64,000 bases of DNA from Erodium maritimum. Its lineage: Eukaryota > Streptophyta > Magnoliopsida > Geraniales > Geraniaceae. Made by a program: the position numbers and the translations under genes. Of the stretch, positions 1-13,225 are shown piece by piece. The notes under the pieces were generated by a model. The model was not told the DNA's origin, searched no databases, and saw only the letters and a list, made by a program, of their open reading frames with translations. Location of the stretch: assembly GCA_963921825.1 (NCBI GenBank), contig OY997593.1, positions 45,523,111 to 45,587,110 of the forward strand. Reading direction: 5' to 3'. The stretch's first letter is position 1; every line of letters starts with the position of its first letter.

Positions 1-233
1 AGTGTATTTGTGCGTAGGGTTTGGCTGCACAGGCACTGGGCCGGTTCACGCGTGGGCTCGGCTAGAGCCTGAGTTGGGCCGGTCTGGTCCAGAATTCCCT
101 TTAGCCCAAAAACAAAACCCTTTCCCCCTTTTTTTTTTGATTTTTCCTTCTCCAAATTCACTCGTTGCGAAAACCCACCTTGACGTTTCGATTTTCAAAT
201 AAACACCCTTTAGAATTTACGTGGGGTTTTACA
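1..233 (-). mobile_element. Partial LTR (copy a) of tandem gypsy-type array
   Basis: This is the terminal 233 bp of a long terminal repeat whose remainder lies before the window. By eye it is identical to 8536-8768. It ends in ...ACA, the reverse complement of the LTR start TGTAAAACCCC, and is followed directly by the reverse complement of a purine tract. The element therefore reads on the minus strand and this is the 3' LTR of the first visible unit. Confidence 0.85.
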
Positions 234-399
234 GTCTACCCCCTTAAAAGAATTTCGTCCTCGAAATTTAAGGTGAACGCGCTCCTCTTGTCCCTATCTT
301 ATGGATTGTTCGTTTAATACCCACCTGTGAGGGATCCGCGGGTACTTCCGTAGTCTGGGACCATGTGGACACTGCTAGGCAACGGTTCTAGTTTTGCCT

Positions 400-620
400 G
401 AAGATCTCAAAACGTACCATGATCTGCGGGGCCAACTTGCCTTTGCCGCCGTCAAACCGCAAAAGTCCCTTCTTCGGTTCGCGTCAAAAACAAGTGATCA
501 CCAACTGTAACTCAGCAGGTCACAGTTGTTCATCAGTATAGTTCCTTTGTCGGCTCTGCTCGGCCTTTAACCGTTTCCTCATTTACGTGACCTTTACCTG
601 CTCGTGCTTCACTAGACCAC
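400..620 (-). pseudogene. Integrase C-terminal remnant, unit 1
   Basis: On the minus strand, in more than one frame, the translation shows VGDHLFL followed by GKLAP and FEIF. These match the order of the conserved integrase C-terminal motifs (VGDHVFL...GKLAPRYIGPFQI in the intact element at 61008-62162). Stops and frame changes interrupt them, and the chromodomain region that should follow is not recognisable. The position next to the PPT end fits a pol 3' end. Confidence 0.6.
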
Positions 621-3603
621 GCTAGTTACTCAAAACCATACTTGGCGGTGAACAAAAGTCTTTCTCAACAGTTCGTAGTCTCTACAAGTAATCATAGCTC
701 AAGAACTGCTGATGTATCCAACATGTCAAAGAACACTCAAATCGTTAAGGAATACCGGATGACGGTATAAAACATCCTATACCGGTATCCTACCTCGGTA
801 TAGACGTCGCACTGAAAAACCGGAATCTCCCATTGGTCATAGATATCGTGCCGAAACACCTCGCAAGGCGAACTGAAGTAGGAATTTTCACGTAGGCATA
901 ACCACTCAGTTTCCTTCTCAGTAACTTTTACAGGGACAACTTAACCAGAAATCCAATATTCGCCATGCTAAGACCAACCACAAACGATTACCCGAATCAA
1001 GTAAAACGTAACAACCACTACCTCAAGACAAAGGATCTCATGATCCTTGCACGGTCCGGAACAACCATCCGGTTTACCACATCCGATGGACCAATAACGC
1101 GCAACTCCAAGGGTAAATCGTACCCACCTCTGATACTGAGGAATGCCAGAAATGATCTTGGCAACCTCTAACAGACTCCAATTTTAGTGTAGACGGCGGA
1201 TCGTCATCAATAACTTCGATGTAGATACCTCTTATCATGATCCTCAACTGTACCGGTATCACATCAGATAGAACGACTTCGGTTCTGACATGCCATACCG
1301 GGATCTTCCTTCGGTTTGGGCGTCTTATCGGAAAACTCCGAAAGTCGGACAAGGACGGAGCCATCCGAAGGTGTGACTCCTCAACTTCTCTTTAGTAACC
1401 GTCTCTCGAACAGTTCACACTAGAACTCCAAACAGGTCTTGTCACGACCTAACACACTCAAGACGAGCAAGCAACACACAAACGTGATCATCCAAACAAA
1501 GGTCCTCATAACCACTGCGGGGTTTGGAACAATCGCTCGTTTCATCACATCTTAAGAAAAAGGTAGGTATACCTCCGCCAAGCAACGGGTACCGCATACC
1601 GTCATATAGTCAAAAAGTGGCATGCCTCGACATACTTACCCAACACCTCCCGTCATGCTAAGTCTGGCATACGGTTGCGTCATACAACTAACCCCCACGG
1701 AACTCGTAACCACACTCCTCAACTCAGGGCCCCACCACACTCACAAAGCATGGTCGAACGAACCTACACTAACTGCAACCACATCAATTAACAGGTCAAC
1801 ACACACCCAGGGTAAACGATAAAACACAAACGTGTCTCGCACACAGTCAACATCACGCACATCGATCACAACGGTTAAACCTAAACACGGTCCTCAACCT
1901 GGTACGGGTCAGTTACACATCACGTACCACAAACTCAACTTGCGGTAAGCCAACCACATCTCACTGTGATCAATCGAGAAGGTTATTCAACTCGCGATAT
2001 TTCTCTTGACATCCATACTAGTTCTCAACACTAATCCAACCACCTCATAAGGCATCTTACCCCAAATCATCAAAACACGAGACAATGGTTCTCAAAACCG
2101 GTGCATGGTTCAGTACTACCATGAACTCTACCGACACCTAGTCGGACAAACGACGTACAACAACACGGACCAATAGAACCCCTTACTGGTACTTGGTCGA
2201 AAGTAGGCGTCCTTCAAGACACCACCATTGAACGTACGATAATTACACTCGACTGCGAAACACGATCCCAGATCGATTGCCAAAGGTCATCCCGACCGGC
2301 GGTATCCTTCATACCGTTCACGAGCTATCAATCAACCCACTTATAGTCAAATCCACCCAAGTCCCCCTTTAAGGGTTAAACAACACGTACTGAGATCTTG
2401 AAAATCTTGAATAGTTTAGAAACTCGCGCGGTTCCGTCATTCGCTACTTGACAAATTAAAACCCACAACGGTTAGCTCTTAATCTTTCATGTGCTCACAC
2501 GTGGCACAAAATCCGACCTATCATACAACTCCTCGTTCGGTGCCATCTTGTTACTGGCCTAAAAGCTTGTGGGAGTCGCTCGGCTATCAGTTGCCGTATT
2601 TCAACGTGAGTTGCTTTCACTTCTAGGACGTAACCCCATGGTTATGCTTAGTCCTCGCGGGACATTAGCGTTCGTTCTTCTCCTGCTGAGAAGGTCGTTT
2701 GGTTAACTCTCAATGTTATCCGTTTGTTCCGTGTGACCTGGCGGTAAGCCGCTTAATCCTTCTGGAGAGAACGTAAGAAGCTCACCTTGATTTAGTTTCT
2801 CACGTACGGCACACACTCGTGCAACCTTCGTTCGCTAACCAAGATTTTGAACAACATCGCCTCAACGGTTCGAATCTTTTTAACTTAAGTCTTGTAGCGG
2901 GGTTAGAAGAAACTGTAGATTACGACTACTGTGGGTATGGGCCCACCACGCTGCCGCTGCGCTACTCTGATCTTATCGTTGCTCGGTCATCTCCTATGAC
3001 CAGTCGGACCGTTTACTGGTCGAGGTTGTAGACTTTCACTGCTTCGGCATTCGTCGCTGATGGCGCTCGATGAACGCTTGCTGTTTCAGCACTCGGTTCT
3101 TAAAATTCGATCCGCACTATCGGAGAAGAAAAGAACCTCCAATCTGACTAAGTTTGTTACTCCACTTTCCAATTCCCACTGACGTTAGTCGGTACTACCA
3201 CACCTTTAGTCGATGTGTTGAAAGTACCGGTGGGCTTAACAGTGATAAACTCGCTCGATCAATACGTCACCACGAACCAATACACCCAGTGTAATGCTCA
3301 AGTGTCAGCTGACACGAAATCCCAAAAAGCAGATGGTAACAATCACTCCACTCGATCTCAAGATCGGTATCAAGTCTTCACTCGGGGCTCGGTAAGTAGG
3401 TACGCTCGACACCGCCACATCGGAGGTCCTCCTCTCGATGGGATGAAAGAATTCACTGCTATGGCAGCATATTCTCTTGCCGACTCTCGTAGATCGACCT
3501 GCAGGACGGTTTGTAGATCTGTCACTCAACTGCCTTCTCGGCCTAGACGTTCCAACTGTTCGCTCGAGGGAAAACTGTGCCACCGGGGCAGGTCCAACGG
3601 ACA

Positions 3604-4690
3604 TTACTTCTCTACCCCGTCGTGTCTCACGGGACTGGTTCTGTGACGAAGGAATCCTGGGGTCCCCTGCCTCCTCGGATTGCGACTCTCTAACGGCCTC
3701 AAGAAGCCCCTTGGCCTTGGCCTGATCTCCCGCGCCTTGGCGGTCTCCCAAAAAGTCTCTCTAAAGCTAGTGTTTGCTCCACTAGTGCTGAAAGGTCCAC
3801 GTATCTGAAAGCACTGACTCGGCCCGTGATACACGAGTTGAGTCTCTTCTTGAGACGCCCGTGGCGCTCTCCTCGGTCGGCACCATCTCGGGTGCGAAGC
3901 GATACGGGGACATGAACCTCGTCCAATACTCATAGAAGGTCACCCCTTTTTACTGCAGATCCATAACTGCTGGTGTCGGTCATCTCGAATAGATCGAAGG
4001 AACCACTGTCCCAAGGACAGTCCGCTGAACGGGTGGAAGTCATTTCCAATCCGTTCTACGCACGTTGCTTCCAGTATCGTGCTTCTCCCTCGGCTGGGGG
4101 GGTCGTGGAACATATTCTCCAACGAATATCCGAATACTCTAAACGTATTAAGGTTGTGGGTAATCCACTCCAACCACAACACAACTGCCTCGGGGTCTGA
4201 ATTCCCGGATTAAGCTGGTGTACTCAACTTATGAAAACTCCTTAGTGCCTGGGCCGTGTAACTATCCACCTGGCCTGGCATCTCGGTAGTGACTGCGTCG
4301 GCAGTAGGCACAGACTCTTGTGCCGGTGTTGTACTCTCAAGCTGAGCGCATCTAACACTGCGCGAACCACCTCCTCAATCGGGCCGCTTGAGTCGGCTCT
4401 GCGACTGGAGGAACTCTAGGTGATGACCCTACCGGTCTATCCCCAAAACTCCGGTGCTCTGTGGGAGTAGCTCCCTGGGCGCTCACTACCCCTGCCAGAA
4501 CAACAGCTGGTGTCTGGCTCTGCCCCACAACTGGACGGCTCTTGGTACTCTCCAGGATAAAAACACGTGACAATCTCCAGCTCACTGCCTTTAGTAACTA
4601 AAGGTTCAAAACTCGGTTTAACCCAATCGATTCGATTCACCAAAACAAGACGTTCTCGTGCGTCTCCGCCAGATCCCACTTGGATCAAAA
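3604..4690 (-). pseudogene. Gag remnant, unit 1
   Basis: The minus-strand frames between about 4690 and 3604 hold a broken gag. A Pro/Ala-rich N-terminal part (4585-4352) is followed by a segment with FLRSIRDDRHQQ (4182-3940) that aligns with [13 protein letters not shown] of the intact Tekay gag at 57855-57900. A further frame continues from 3926. Stops and frameshifts separate the pieces and no zinc knuckle is visible. The location, just downstream of the primer binding site in element orientation, is right for gag. Confidence 0.55.
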
Positions 4691-5918
4691 GTAAGTCGTA
4701 AAGTCATAAGTAACACTTATGTAGACAAGAGACCCGCACCTCGTGCGTCTCACACCGAAAACAAAGGTTCGATCAAGTACAAGGACGTTCACGCACGTCT
4801 CACAAGTCACCCAAGTTTACAGCTCTTAAGCTTAGTAGATATATAAACCCATATATAATAGCACACAAGTTCGCATCTCTATGCGTCTCACAACAACAAC
4901 CAGCGATTTAAGCAATCAACCACCCACTCCCACAGGAGGGTTCCAACTCAAGCACACCACACAAAGCACAAATCAACAGGCATACCCCTTGCTCGGGTAT
5001 CCTTTCACAAAGAGGGGTTTAGTACTTAACACCAATCAATTCAATAATCACCCTTAGCCTTTCCTTCCCTTCCATAAATTCCCACTTTTTAACTTCTACC
5101 CAAACCTTTCCATATCGATCTCATGTTGTTACAACCTGATCCAGGCGTCCCCGAACCTCATTGTAACAACTTGACATCGTACCATCACGTTGACTGCAGT
5201 GGCACCCCTGAGTCGCCCCGTGATAGTACAAACACTTTAGTTCTACCAAACTTTCGGCATGACCCATTCGTATTTTCCCTTAACCCTTCGCTTAAGCGGG
5301 ACAAGTACCAACCCAAATTCACAAAACAAAAGTACGCAGAGTTCTCATGCTCGGCCAAAAACACCACACAGTCAATAAACGGAGTTCTCGTGCGCCCAAA
5401 TACTACGGGGTGCTCGTGCCCCAAACTCGCCATCCACGGGCACACAGGGTTCTCGGGCCCCAAATCTCAACACTAAACACAAGCACACATGGAGTACTCA
5501 TGCTCCAGAAAAGCGGTCAACCACAAGTCAACACTTGAACAAGACCAAACTACAACTTGAAAATTTTCGAAAAGATCCACCACAATGGCAACACCACCAA
5601 CCGTTGGCTCACTCTACAATGGATGCTTAGCGGGTCGATCATTGCCCGTTAATCCAATTCCGATCTCAACCATTCGGCTTCACCGATCACTAGGGAGAGG
5701 ATACCAATCAAGTAATGCAAACATTGTAGTGTAAGGATTTCATTTAGAACAAACATTAAGACAACTCACGACCCATGTCGTTCCAACTCTCTGCGTCAAT
5801 GTTTCCAAATCGCGTCACTGAGTATCACGACTCAGATTCCCTAACTCTACCCACCTAATTGACTTCGGTCCGAGGTTTGAAAACCAGTTCACAAGACACC
5901 TGTCTCAAATGAAACCAG

Positions 5919-5930
5919 GCTCTGATACCA
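5919..5930 (-). other. Primer binding site, unit 1
   Basis: The reverse complement reads TGGTATCAGAGC, the initiator-Met tRNA primer site usual in plant Ty3 and Ty1 elements. It sits three bases inside the LTR edge (LTR ends ...GTGACA at 5934) and fixes the minus orientation of the array. Confidence 0.9.
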
Positions 5931-5933
5931 AAT

Positions 5934-8768
5934 TGTCACGCCCCAAATCCGGTTCTTGCCCGGACTCGAGGCATGACTAGTAATAAATGATTTAAAAGGC
6001 AATAACTCAACAATAAGTTCCTGAAAAACTCCAATATGAAACTCAAATCCACAAAATTCGGTTTAAAACATAAATAACCCTCCAGGGGTGTAATAATAAT
6101 CCTCCACGAGGTTTGTTCCAACAGAAATAAAATAAAAGCGAAGTCTCTATAGACACCCACACCAAGAAGCTCCCGAGCCTCTACTCCTATCTCAAGCCTG
6201 TACACACCACAATAAACTCATAGGGGTGAGCTTGCGCTCAGTAGGGAAAATACATAACAAGGTGGACTTTTAAACTCAATAAATTCAACCGTAAGCCGAC
6301 AAGATAATTCTTAACAAACACGAGAATAGGTAATCCAGTCAATGTCGTGGTACATGAGGTCACCACCCTCCGATCCACATATGATGTGTCATCTCGGATT
6401 TTCCCTCAAATCCAGAGGAGACGCATATCATTGAAGCAACCGGAAACAACCCTTCGGGGCGCTTATCATCGGGATTCTCATAAACGTCTCCAAAGGATTT
6501 TATGTCCTCGGGAACCAAGGTAATGCTCTCGCAGGACGCATACCCTTGGATGAATCAACAAGTAACCATTATATCATCCTACACCGGACTCCTCAACGGT
6601 GTAGGTACCATACCGTATCAACAATAATCACTATCTCATCCTACACCGGACTCCTCAACGATGTAGGTACCATATCGTATCAACAATAATCACTATCTCA
6701 TCCTACACCGGACTCCTCAACGGTGTAGGTACCATACCGTATCAACAATAATCACTATCTCATCCTACATCGGACTCCTCAACGGTGTAGGTACCATACC
6801 GTATCAACAATAATCACTATCTCATCCTACACCGGACTCCTCAACGGTGTAGGTACCATATCGTATCAATATTAATCAGATAACAATTGAGTAACACACT
6901 CAACCGACACACGAAGCAATCCAATCCCAACAACCACCAATTCACTATCACACATAGCTCACACATCACCGTTTCACCACAACACGCAGCACACGAATCA
7001 CACAATCACAACTTACCGTTCACTTACCAGTCTCGACCCATCGGGGCATCGATCACCTGATTGCACCGCTCGGTGCAACCAGTCATACTCGATGCTCCAA
7101 GCAATCATTTAAGGAATCAAGCAATCATCCAAATACAGCCAACAGTCCAATACGAGTTCAATCAACCAAACATGAAAACCTTCCAACGAGCATTCAAATA
7201 TGCAATTCAACTAGTTCCATTAGACTCTTTAGCCTATCCACTAAGCAACCACACAACCAAGCATGTGATCCTAACACGCAACTAATCCGAGGGCTTTGCC
7301 AAGGCCACTCTACCAGTAAAACAATTCTCAAGTATTGAAAGCGAGTTACACTAGTGATTGGCATCCTATTCATTCACCACTAGATACTTCTGGTTATTAG
7401 TAATTGAAAGACAATTATTCTAGTTATTCGCATCCTATAGGCATTTCTAGGACCTTTCCGATTTTATTAACCTAACATGCATACTAAGCATTTAAACGAG
7501 AGGTTAAGACTTTCCCTACCTCGAGGTCTTCCTCTCAACACTCTGATGATAAGCTCGGTGGTCGCCACTCCGTTCTTCACACGAGTCCCGGCGTGATCTT
7601 TGCTCTTCTAGCTCGGGTCCAAGCCCTTGCTCTCGGGCGAAGTCCCGTCTAGATTTGACAAAGAAAAGTCTAATCAATAAAGATAAAAGTCCAAGGGTCC
7701 TCTGATTTAACCAAGAATTTCCCGTTCAAAAACTCACCTTGAGTTCGTTAAACCGGTTAATTAAATCTGATTTTTAAACGGTTTCCTTAACAGTCCGATT
7801 GACCCGGATCCGAACCCGAACCCGGTCCAGACCCGGTCCTGAAGTCCAACGGGGCCCAAGGCCCGAGTCCACAATGGGCCAAGGCCCAAGCGTGGCCCAA
7901 GACTGTCTTCTGGCCCAGGTCCACACTGAAACGAAGCTCGTGCTTCCTGGCCTGATCTGGGGACGTAACAGAACCGGTTCTAGGGTTCCGGCCAGTTCGC
8001 CGGCGGCGGGCGGCGGCGGTGTAGCTTCAAGGGGGGACGACCGGAAGGAGAGAGGCGTCGGGACCTCCGGCGAGATCGTGGCCGTGGCTTTGGTGGTCGG
8101 GACGCGGCCCAATCTCCTTCCCTGACCCAGATCTAGCGATTCCGAGTGGGTCTCCGGCGCGGGGCTCTCGATGCTCGTCGTGGTCGGCGAAGCTCGCCCC
8201 CAACGAGCTCGGGAGGAGGGACTTGAGGTTGGAGAGGGCGGACGGTACGAGTCCGAGTTGTCCCCTCCGTCGCCGGTGCGGTTGAAGCCCTGGACGGCGA
8301 AGCAGAGTACGGTGCTCGGGGTTCCGGCGCTGGTGTCCGCGCGAGAGGGAGAACAAAGGAGGCGAGAGGGCTTCGTCAGCTCTGATACGGGACGGCAGGT
8401 GAACGTGGAGGAGGATGGCCGGAGGAGGGAGGAGCTCGACGGCGAGGCTCTGGATCGGGAGCTCGAGAGAGAAAGAGCTGAGGAAGAGGGAGCCTCGAGA
8501 AGCGTGCTTGACACTGATGAAATGGGCGGCGCCTCAGTGTATTTGTGCGTAGGGTTTGGCTGCACAGGCACTGGGCCGGTTCACGCGTGGGCTCGGCTAG
8601 AGCCTGAGTTGGGCCGGTCTGGTCCAGAATTCCCTTTAGCCCAAAAACAAAACCCTTTCCCCCTTTTTTTTTTGATTTTTCCTTCTCCAAATTCACTCGT
8701 TGCGAAAACCCACCTTGACGTTTCGATTTTCAAATAAACACCCTTTAGAATTTACGTGGGGTTTTACA
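5934..8768 (-). mobile_element. Complete LTR (copy b), shared by both array units
   Basis: 2835-bp LTR bounded by TG...CA (on the minus strand TGTAAAAC...GGCGTGACA). It serves both as 5' LTR of unit 1 and as 3' LTR of unit 2. It contains five 62-bp tandem repeats (6571-6870) and a GC-rich block (about 7800-8570) with long Ser/Pro-rich frames on both strands, which I treat as untranslated leader. Its last 233 bp equal 1-233. Confidence 0.9.
6571..6870. repeat. 62-bp tandem repeat, five copies, inside LTR b
   Basis: Five copies start near 6579, 6641, 6703, 6765 and 6827. Each contains a 9-bp stem, CCTACACCG...CGGTGTAGG, around a 10-base loop, so single-stranded transcripts would form a row of hairpins. 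Single changes in a few copies (CGATGTAGG, CATCGG) weaken the stem. Confidence 0.9.
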
Positions 8769-8934
8769 GTCTACCCCCTTAAAAGAATTTCGTCCTCGAA
8801 ATTTAAGGTGAACGCGCTCCTCTTGTCCCTATCTTATGGATTGTTCGTTTAATACCCACCTGTGAGGGATCCGCGGGTACTTCCGTAGTCTGGGACCATG
8901 TGGACACTGCTAGGCAACGGTTCTAGTTTTGCCT

Positions 8935-9155
8935 GAAGATCTCAAAACGTACCATGATCTGCGGGGCCAACTTGCCTTTGCCGCCGTCAAACCGCAAAAG
9001 TCCCTTCTTCGGTTCGCGTCAAAAACAAGTGATCACCAACTGTAACTCAGCAGGTCACAGTTGTTCATCAGTATAGTTCCTTTGTCGGCTCTGCTCGGCC
9101 TTTAACCGTTTCCTCATTTACGTGACCTTTACCTGCTCGTGCTTCACTAGACCAC
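8935..9155 (-). pseudogene. Integrase C-terminal remnant, unit 2
   Basis: Duplicate of the remnant at 400-620, with the same VGDHLFL and GKLAP traces and the same interruptions. The lesions therefore predate the array duplication. Confidence 0.6.
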
Positions 9156-12138
9156 GCTAGTTACTCAAAACCATACTTGGCGGTGAACAAAAGTCTTTCT
9201 CAACAGTTCGTAGTCTCTACAAGTAATCATAGCTCAAGAACTGCTGATGTATCCAACATGTCAAAGAACACTCAAATCGTTAAGGAATACCGGATGACGG
9301 TATAAAACATCCTATACCGGTATCCTACCTCGGTATAGACGTCGCACTGAAAAACCGGAATCTCCCATTGGTCATAGATATCGTGCCGAAACACCTCGCA
9401 AGGCGAACTGAAGTAGGAATTTTCACGTAGGCATAACCACTCAGTTTCCTTCTCAGTAACTTTTACAGGGACAACTTAACCAGAAATCCAATATTCGCCA
9501 TGCTAAGACCAACCACAAACGATTACCCGAATCAAGTAAAACGTAACAACCACTACCTCAAGACAAAGGATCTCATGATCCTTGCACGGTCCGGAACAAC
9601 CATCCGGTTTACCACATCCGATGGACCAATAACGCGCAACTCCAAGGGTAAATCGTACCCACCTCTGATACTGAGGAATGCCAGAAATGATCTTGGCAAC
9701 CTCTAACAGACTCCAATTTTAGTGTAGACGGCGGATCGTCATCAATAACTTCGATGTAGATACCTCTTATCATGATCCTCAACTGTACCGGTATCACATC
9801 AGATAGAACGACTTCGGTTCTGACATGCCATACCGGGATCTTCCTTCGGTTTGGGCGTCTTATCGGAAAACTCCGAAAGTCGGACAAGGACGGAGCCATC
9901 CGAAGGTGTGACTCCTCAACTTCTCTTTAGTAACCGTCTCTCGAACAGTTCACACTAGAACTCCAAACAGGTCTTGTCACGACCTAACACACTCAAGACG
10001 AGCAAGCAACACACAAACGTGATCATCCAAACAAAGGTCCTCATAACCACTGCGGGGTTTGGAACAATCGCTCGTTTCATCACATCTTAAGAAAAAGGTA
10101 GGTATACCTCCGCCAAGCAACGGGTACCGCATACCGTCATATAGTCAAAAAGTGGCATGCCTCGACATACTTACCCAACACCTCCCGTCATGCTAAGTCT
10201 GGCATACGGTTGCGTCATACAACTAACCCCCACGGAACTCGTAACCACACTCCTCAACTCAGGGCCCCACCACACTCACAAAGCATGGTCGAACGAACCT
10301 ACACTAACTGCAACCACATCAATTAACAGGTCAACACACACCCAGGGTAAACGATAAAACACAAACGTGTCTCGCACACAGTCAACATCACGCACATCGA
10401 TCACAACGGTTAAACCTGAACACGGTCCTCAACCTGGTACGAGTCAGTTACACATCACGTACCACAAACTCAACTTGCGGTAAGCCAACCACATCTCACT
10501 GTGATCAATCGAGAAGGTTATTCAACTCGCGATATTTCTCTTGACATCCATACTAGTTCTCAACACTAATCCAACCACCTCATAAGGCATCTTACCCCAA
10601 ATCATCAAAACACGAGACAATGGTTCTCAAAACCGGTGCATGGTTCAGTACTACCATGAACTCTACCGACACCTAGTCGGACAAACGACGTACAACAACA
10701 CGGACCAATAGAACCCCTTACTGGTACTTGGTCGAAAGTAGGCGTCCTTCAAGACACCACCATTGAACGTACGATAATTACACTCGACTGCGAAACACGA
10801 TCCCAGATCGATTGCCAAAGGTCATCCCGACCGGCGGTATCCTTCATACCGTTCACGAGCTATCAATCAACCCACTTATAGTCAAATCCACCCAAGTCCC
10901 CCTTTAAGGGTTAAACAACACGTACTGAGATCTTGAAAATCTTGAATAGTTTAGAAACTCGCGCGGTTCCGTCATTCGCTACTTGACAAATTAAAACCCA
11001 CAACGGTTAGCTCTTAATCTTTCATGTGCTCACACGTGGCACAAAATCCGACCTATCATACAACTCCTCGTTCGGTGCCATCTTGTTACTGGCCTAAAAG
11101 CTTGTGGGAGTCGCTCGGCTATCAGTTGCCGTATTTCAACGTGAGTTGCTTTCACTTCTAGGACGTAACCCCATGGTTATGCTTAGTCCTCGCGGGACAT
11201 TAGCGTTCGTTCTTCTCCTGCTGAGAAGGTCGTTTGGTTAACTCTCAATGTTATCCGTTTGTTCCGTGTGACCTGGCGGTAAGCCGCTTAATCCTTCTGG
11301 AGAGAACGTAAGAAGCTCACCTTGATTTAGTTTCTCACGTACGGCACACACTCGTGCAACCTTCGTTCGCTAACCAAGATTTTGAACAACATCGCCTCAA
11401 CGGTTCGAATCTTTTTAACTTAAGTCTTGTAGCGGGGTTAGAAGAAACTGTAGATTACGACTACTGTGGGTATGGGCCCACCACGCTGCCGCTGCGCTAC
11501 TCTGATCTTATCGTTGCTCGGTCATCTCCTATGACCAGTCGGACCGTTTACTGGTCGAGGTTGTAGACTTTCACTGCTTCGGCATTCGTCGCTGATGGCG
11601 CTCGATGAACGCTTGCTGTTTCAGCACTCGGTTCTTAAAATTCGATCCGCACTATCGGAGAAGAAAAGAACCTCAAATCTGACTAAGTTTGTTACTCCAC
11701 TTTCCAATTCCCACTGACGTTAGTCGGTACTACCACACCTTTAGTCGATGTGTTGAAAGTACCGGTGGGCTTAACAGTGATAAACTCGCTCGATCAATAC
11801 GTCACCACGAACCAATACACCCAGTGTAATGCTCAAGTGTCAGCTGACACGAAATCCCAAAAAGCAGATGGTAACAATCACTCCACTCGATCTCAAGATC
11901 GGTATCAAGTCTTCACTCGGGGCTCGGTAAGTAGGTACGCTCGACACCGCCACATCGGAGGTCCTCCTCTCGATGGGATGAAAGAATTCACTGCTATGGC
12001 AGCATATTCTCTTGCCGACTCTCGTAGATCGACCTGCAGGACGGTTTGTAGATCTGTCACTCAACTGCCTTCTCGGCCTAGACGTTCCAACTGTTCGCTC
12101 GAGGGAAAACTGTGCCACCGGGGCAGGTCCAACGGACA

Positions 12139-13225
12139 TTACTTCTCTACCCCGTCGTGTCTCACGGGACTGGTTCTGTGACGAAGGAATCCTGGGGTCC
12201 CCTGCCTCCTCGGATTGCGACTCTCTAACGGCCTCAAGAAGCCCCTTGGCCTTGGCCTGATCTCCCGCGCCTTGGCGGTCTCCCAAAAAGTCTCTCTAAA
12301 GCTAGTGTTTGCTCCACTAGTGCTGAAAGGTCCACGTATCTGAAAGCACTGACTCGGCCCGTGATACACGAGTTGAGTCTCTTCTTGAGACGCCCGTGGC
12401 GCTCTCCTCGGTCGGCACCATCTCGGGTGCGAAGCGATACGGGGACATGAACCTCGTCCAATACTCATAGAAGGTCACCCCTTTTTACTGCAGATCCATA
12501 ACTGCTGGTGTCGGTCATCTCGAATAGATCGAAGGAACCACTGTCCCAAGGACAGTCCGCTGAACGGGTGGAAGTCATTTCCAATCCGTTCTACGCACGT
12601 TGCTTCCAGTATCGTGCTTCTCCCTCGGCTGGGGGGGTCGTGGAACATATTCTCCAACGAATATCCGAATACTCTAAACGTATTAAGGTTGTGGGTAATC
12701 CACTCCAACCACAACACAACTGCCTCGGGGTCTGAATTCCCGGATTAAGCTGGTGTACTCAACTTATGAAAACTCCTTAGTGCCTGGGCCGTGTAACTAT
12801 CCACCTGGCCTGGCATCTCGGTAGTGACTGCGTCGGCAGTAGGCACAGACTCTTGTGCCGGTGTTGTACTCTCAAGCTGAGCGCATCTAACACTGCGCGA
12901 ACCACCTCCTCAATCGGGCCGCTTGAGTCGGCTCTGCGACTGGAGGAACTCTAGGTGATGACCCTACCGGTCTATCCCCAAAACTCCGGTGCTCTGTGGG
13001 AGTAGCTCCCTGGGCGCTCACTACCCCTGCCAGAACAACAGCTGGTGTCTGGCTCTGCCCCACAACTGGACGGCTCTTGGTACTCTCCAGGATAAAAACA
13101 CGTGACAATCTCCAGCTCACTGCCTTTAGTAACTAAAGGTTCAAAACTCGGTTTAACCCAATCGATTCGATTCACCAAAACAAGACGTTCTCGTGCGTCT
13201 CCGCCAGATCCCACTTGGATCAAAA
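12139..13225 (-). pseudogene. Gag remnant, unit 2
   Basis: Duplicate of 3604-4690 with the same frame breaks, showing that gag was already dead when the array formed. Confidence 0.55.

Larger units (their letters stand above)
234..5933 (-). mobile_element. Internal region, unit 1, of non-autonomous Tekay-like LTR retrotransposon
   Basis: This 5700-bp segment lies between two copies of the same LTR. Read on the minus strand it starts next to a tRNA-Met-type primer binding site (5919-5930) and ends at a polypurine tract (reverse complement at 234-250) preceded by the GGACGAAATT motif common in Tekay/Del elements. No open frame exceeds about 150 codons. Only decayed gag and integrase traces are recognisable, so this copy cannot encode its own proteins and must have been mobilised in trans, or decayed before its family last moved. 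I noticed three substitutions against unit 2 (1883, 1907 and 3140 versus 10418, 10442 and 11675). Confidence 0.85.

Noticed and set aside
3305-3751. 148-codon frame in the array internal region (and copy at 11840-12286)
   Set aside because: Overlaps other frames of similar length on both strands. No zinc knuckle or protease motif.
6571-6870. CRISPR-like array of 62-bp repeats
   Set aside because: Units are contiguous without unique spacers, lie in a plant LTR and have no cas genes nearby. They are simple tandem repeats.
7774-8571. 265-codon minus-strand frame (and a 281-codon copy at 16261-17106)
   Set aside because: Lies wholly inside the LTR, is Ser/Pro-rich and low-complexity in GC-rich DNA, with equally long frames on the other strand. 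No domain is recognisable.
8171-8737. 188-codon plus-strand frame and its copy at 16706-17272
   Set aside because: Antisense to the LTR, in the same GC-rich block, Glu/Arg-rich by composition and running into the T-rich LTR end.
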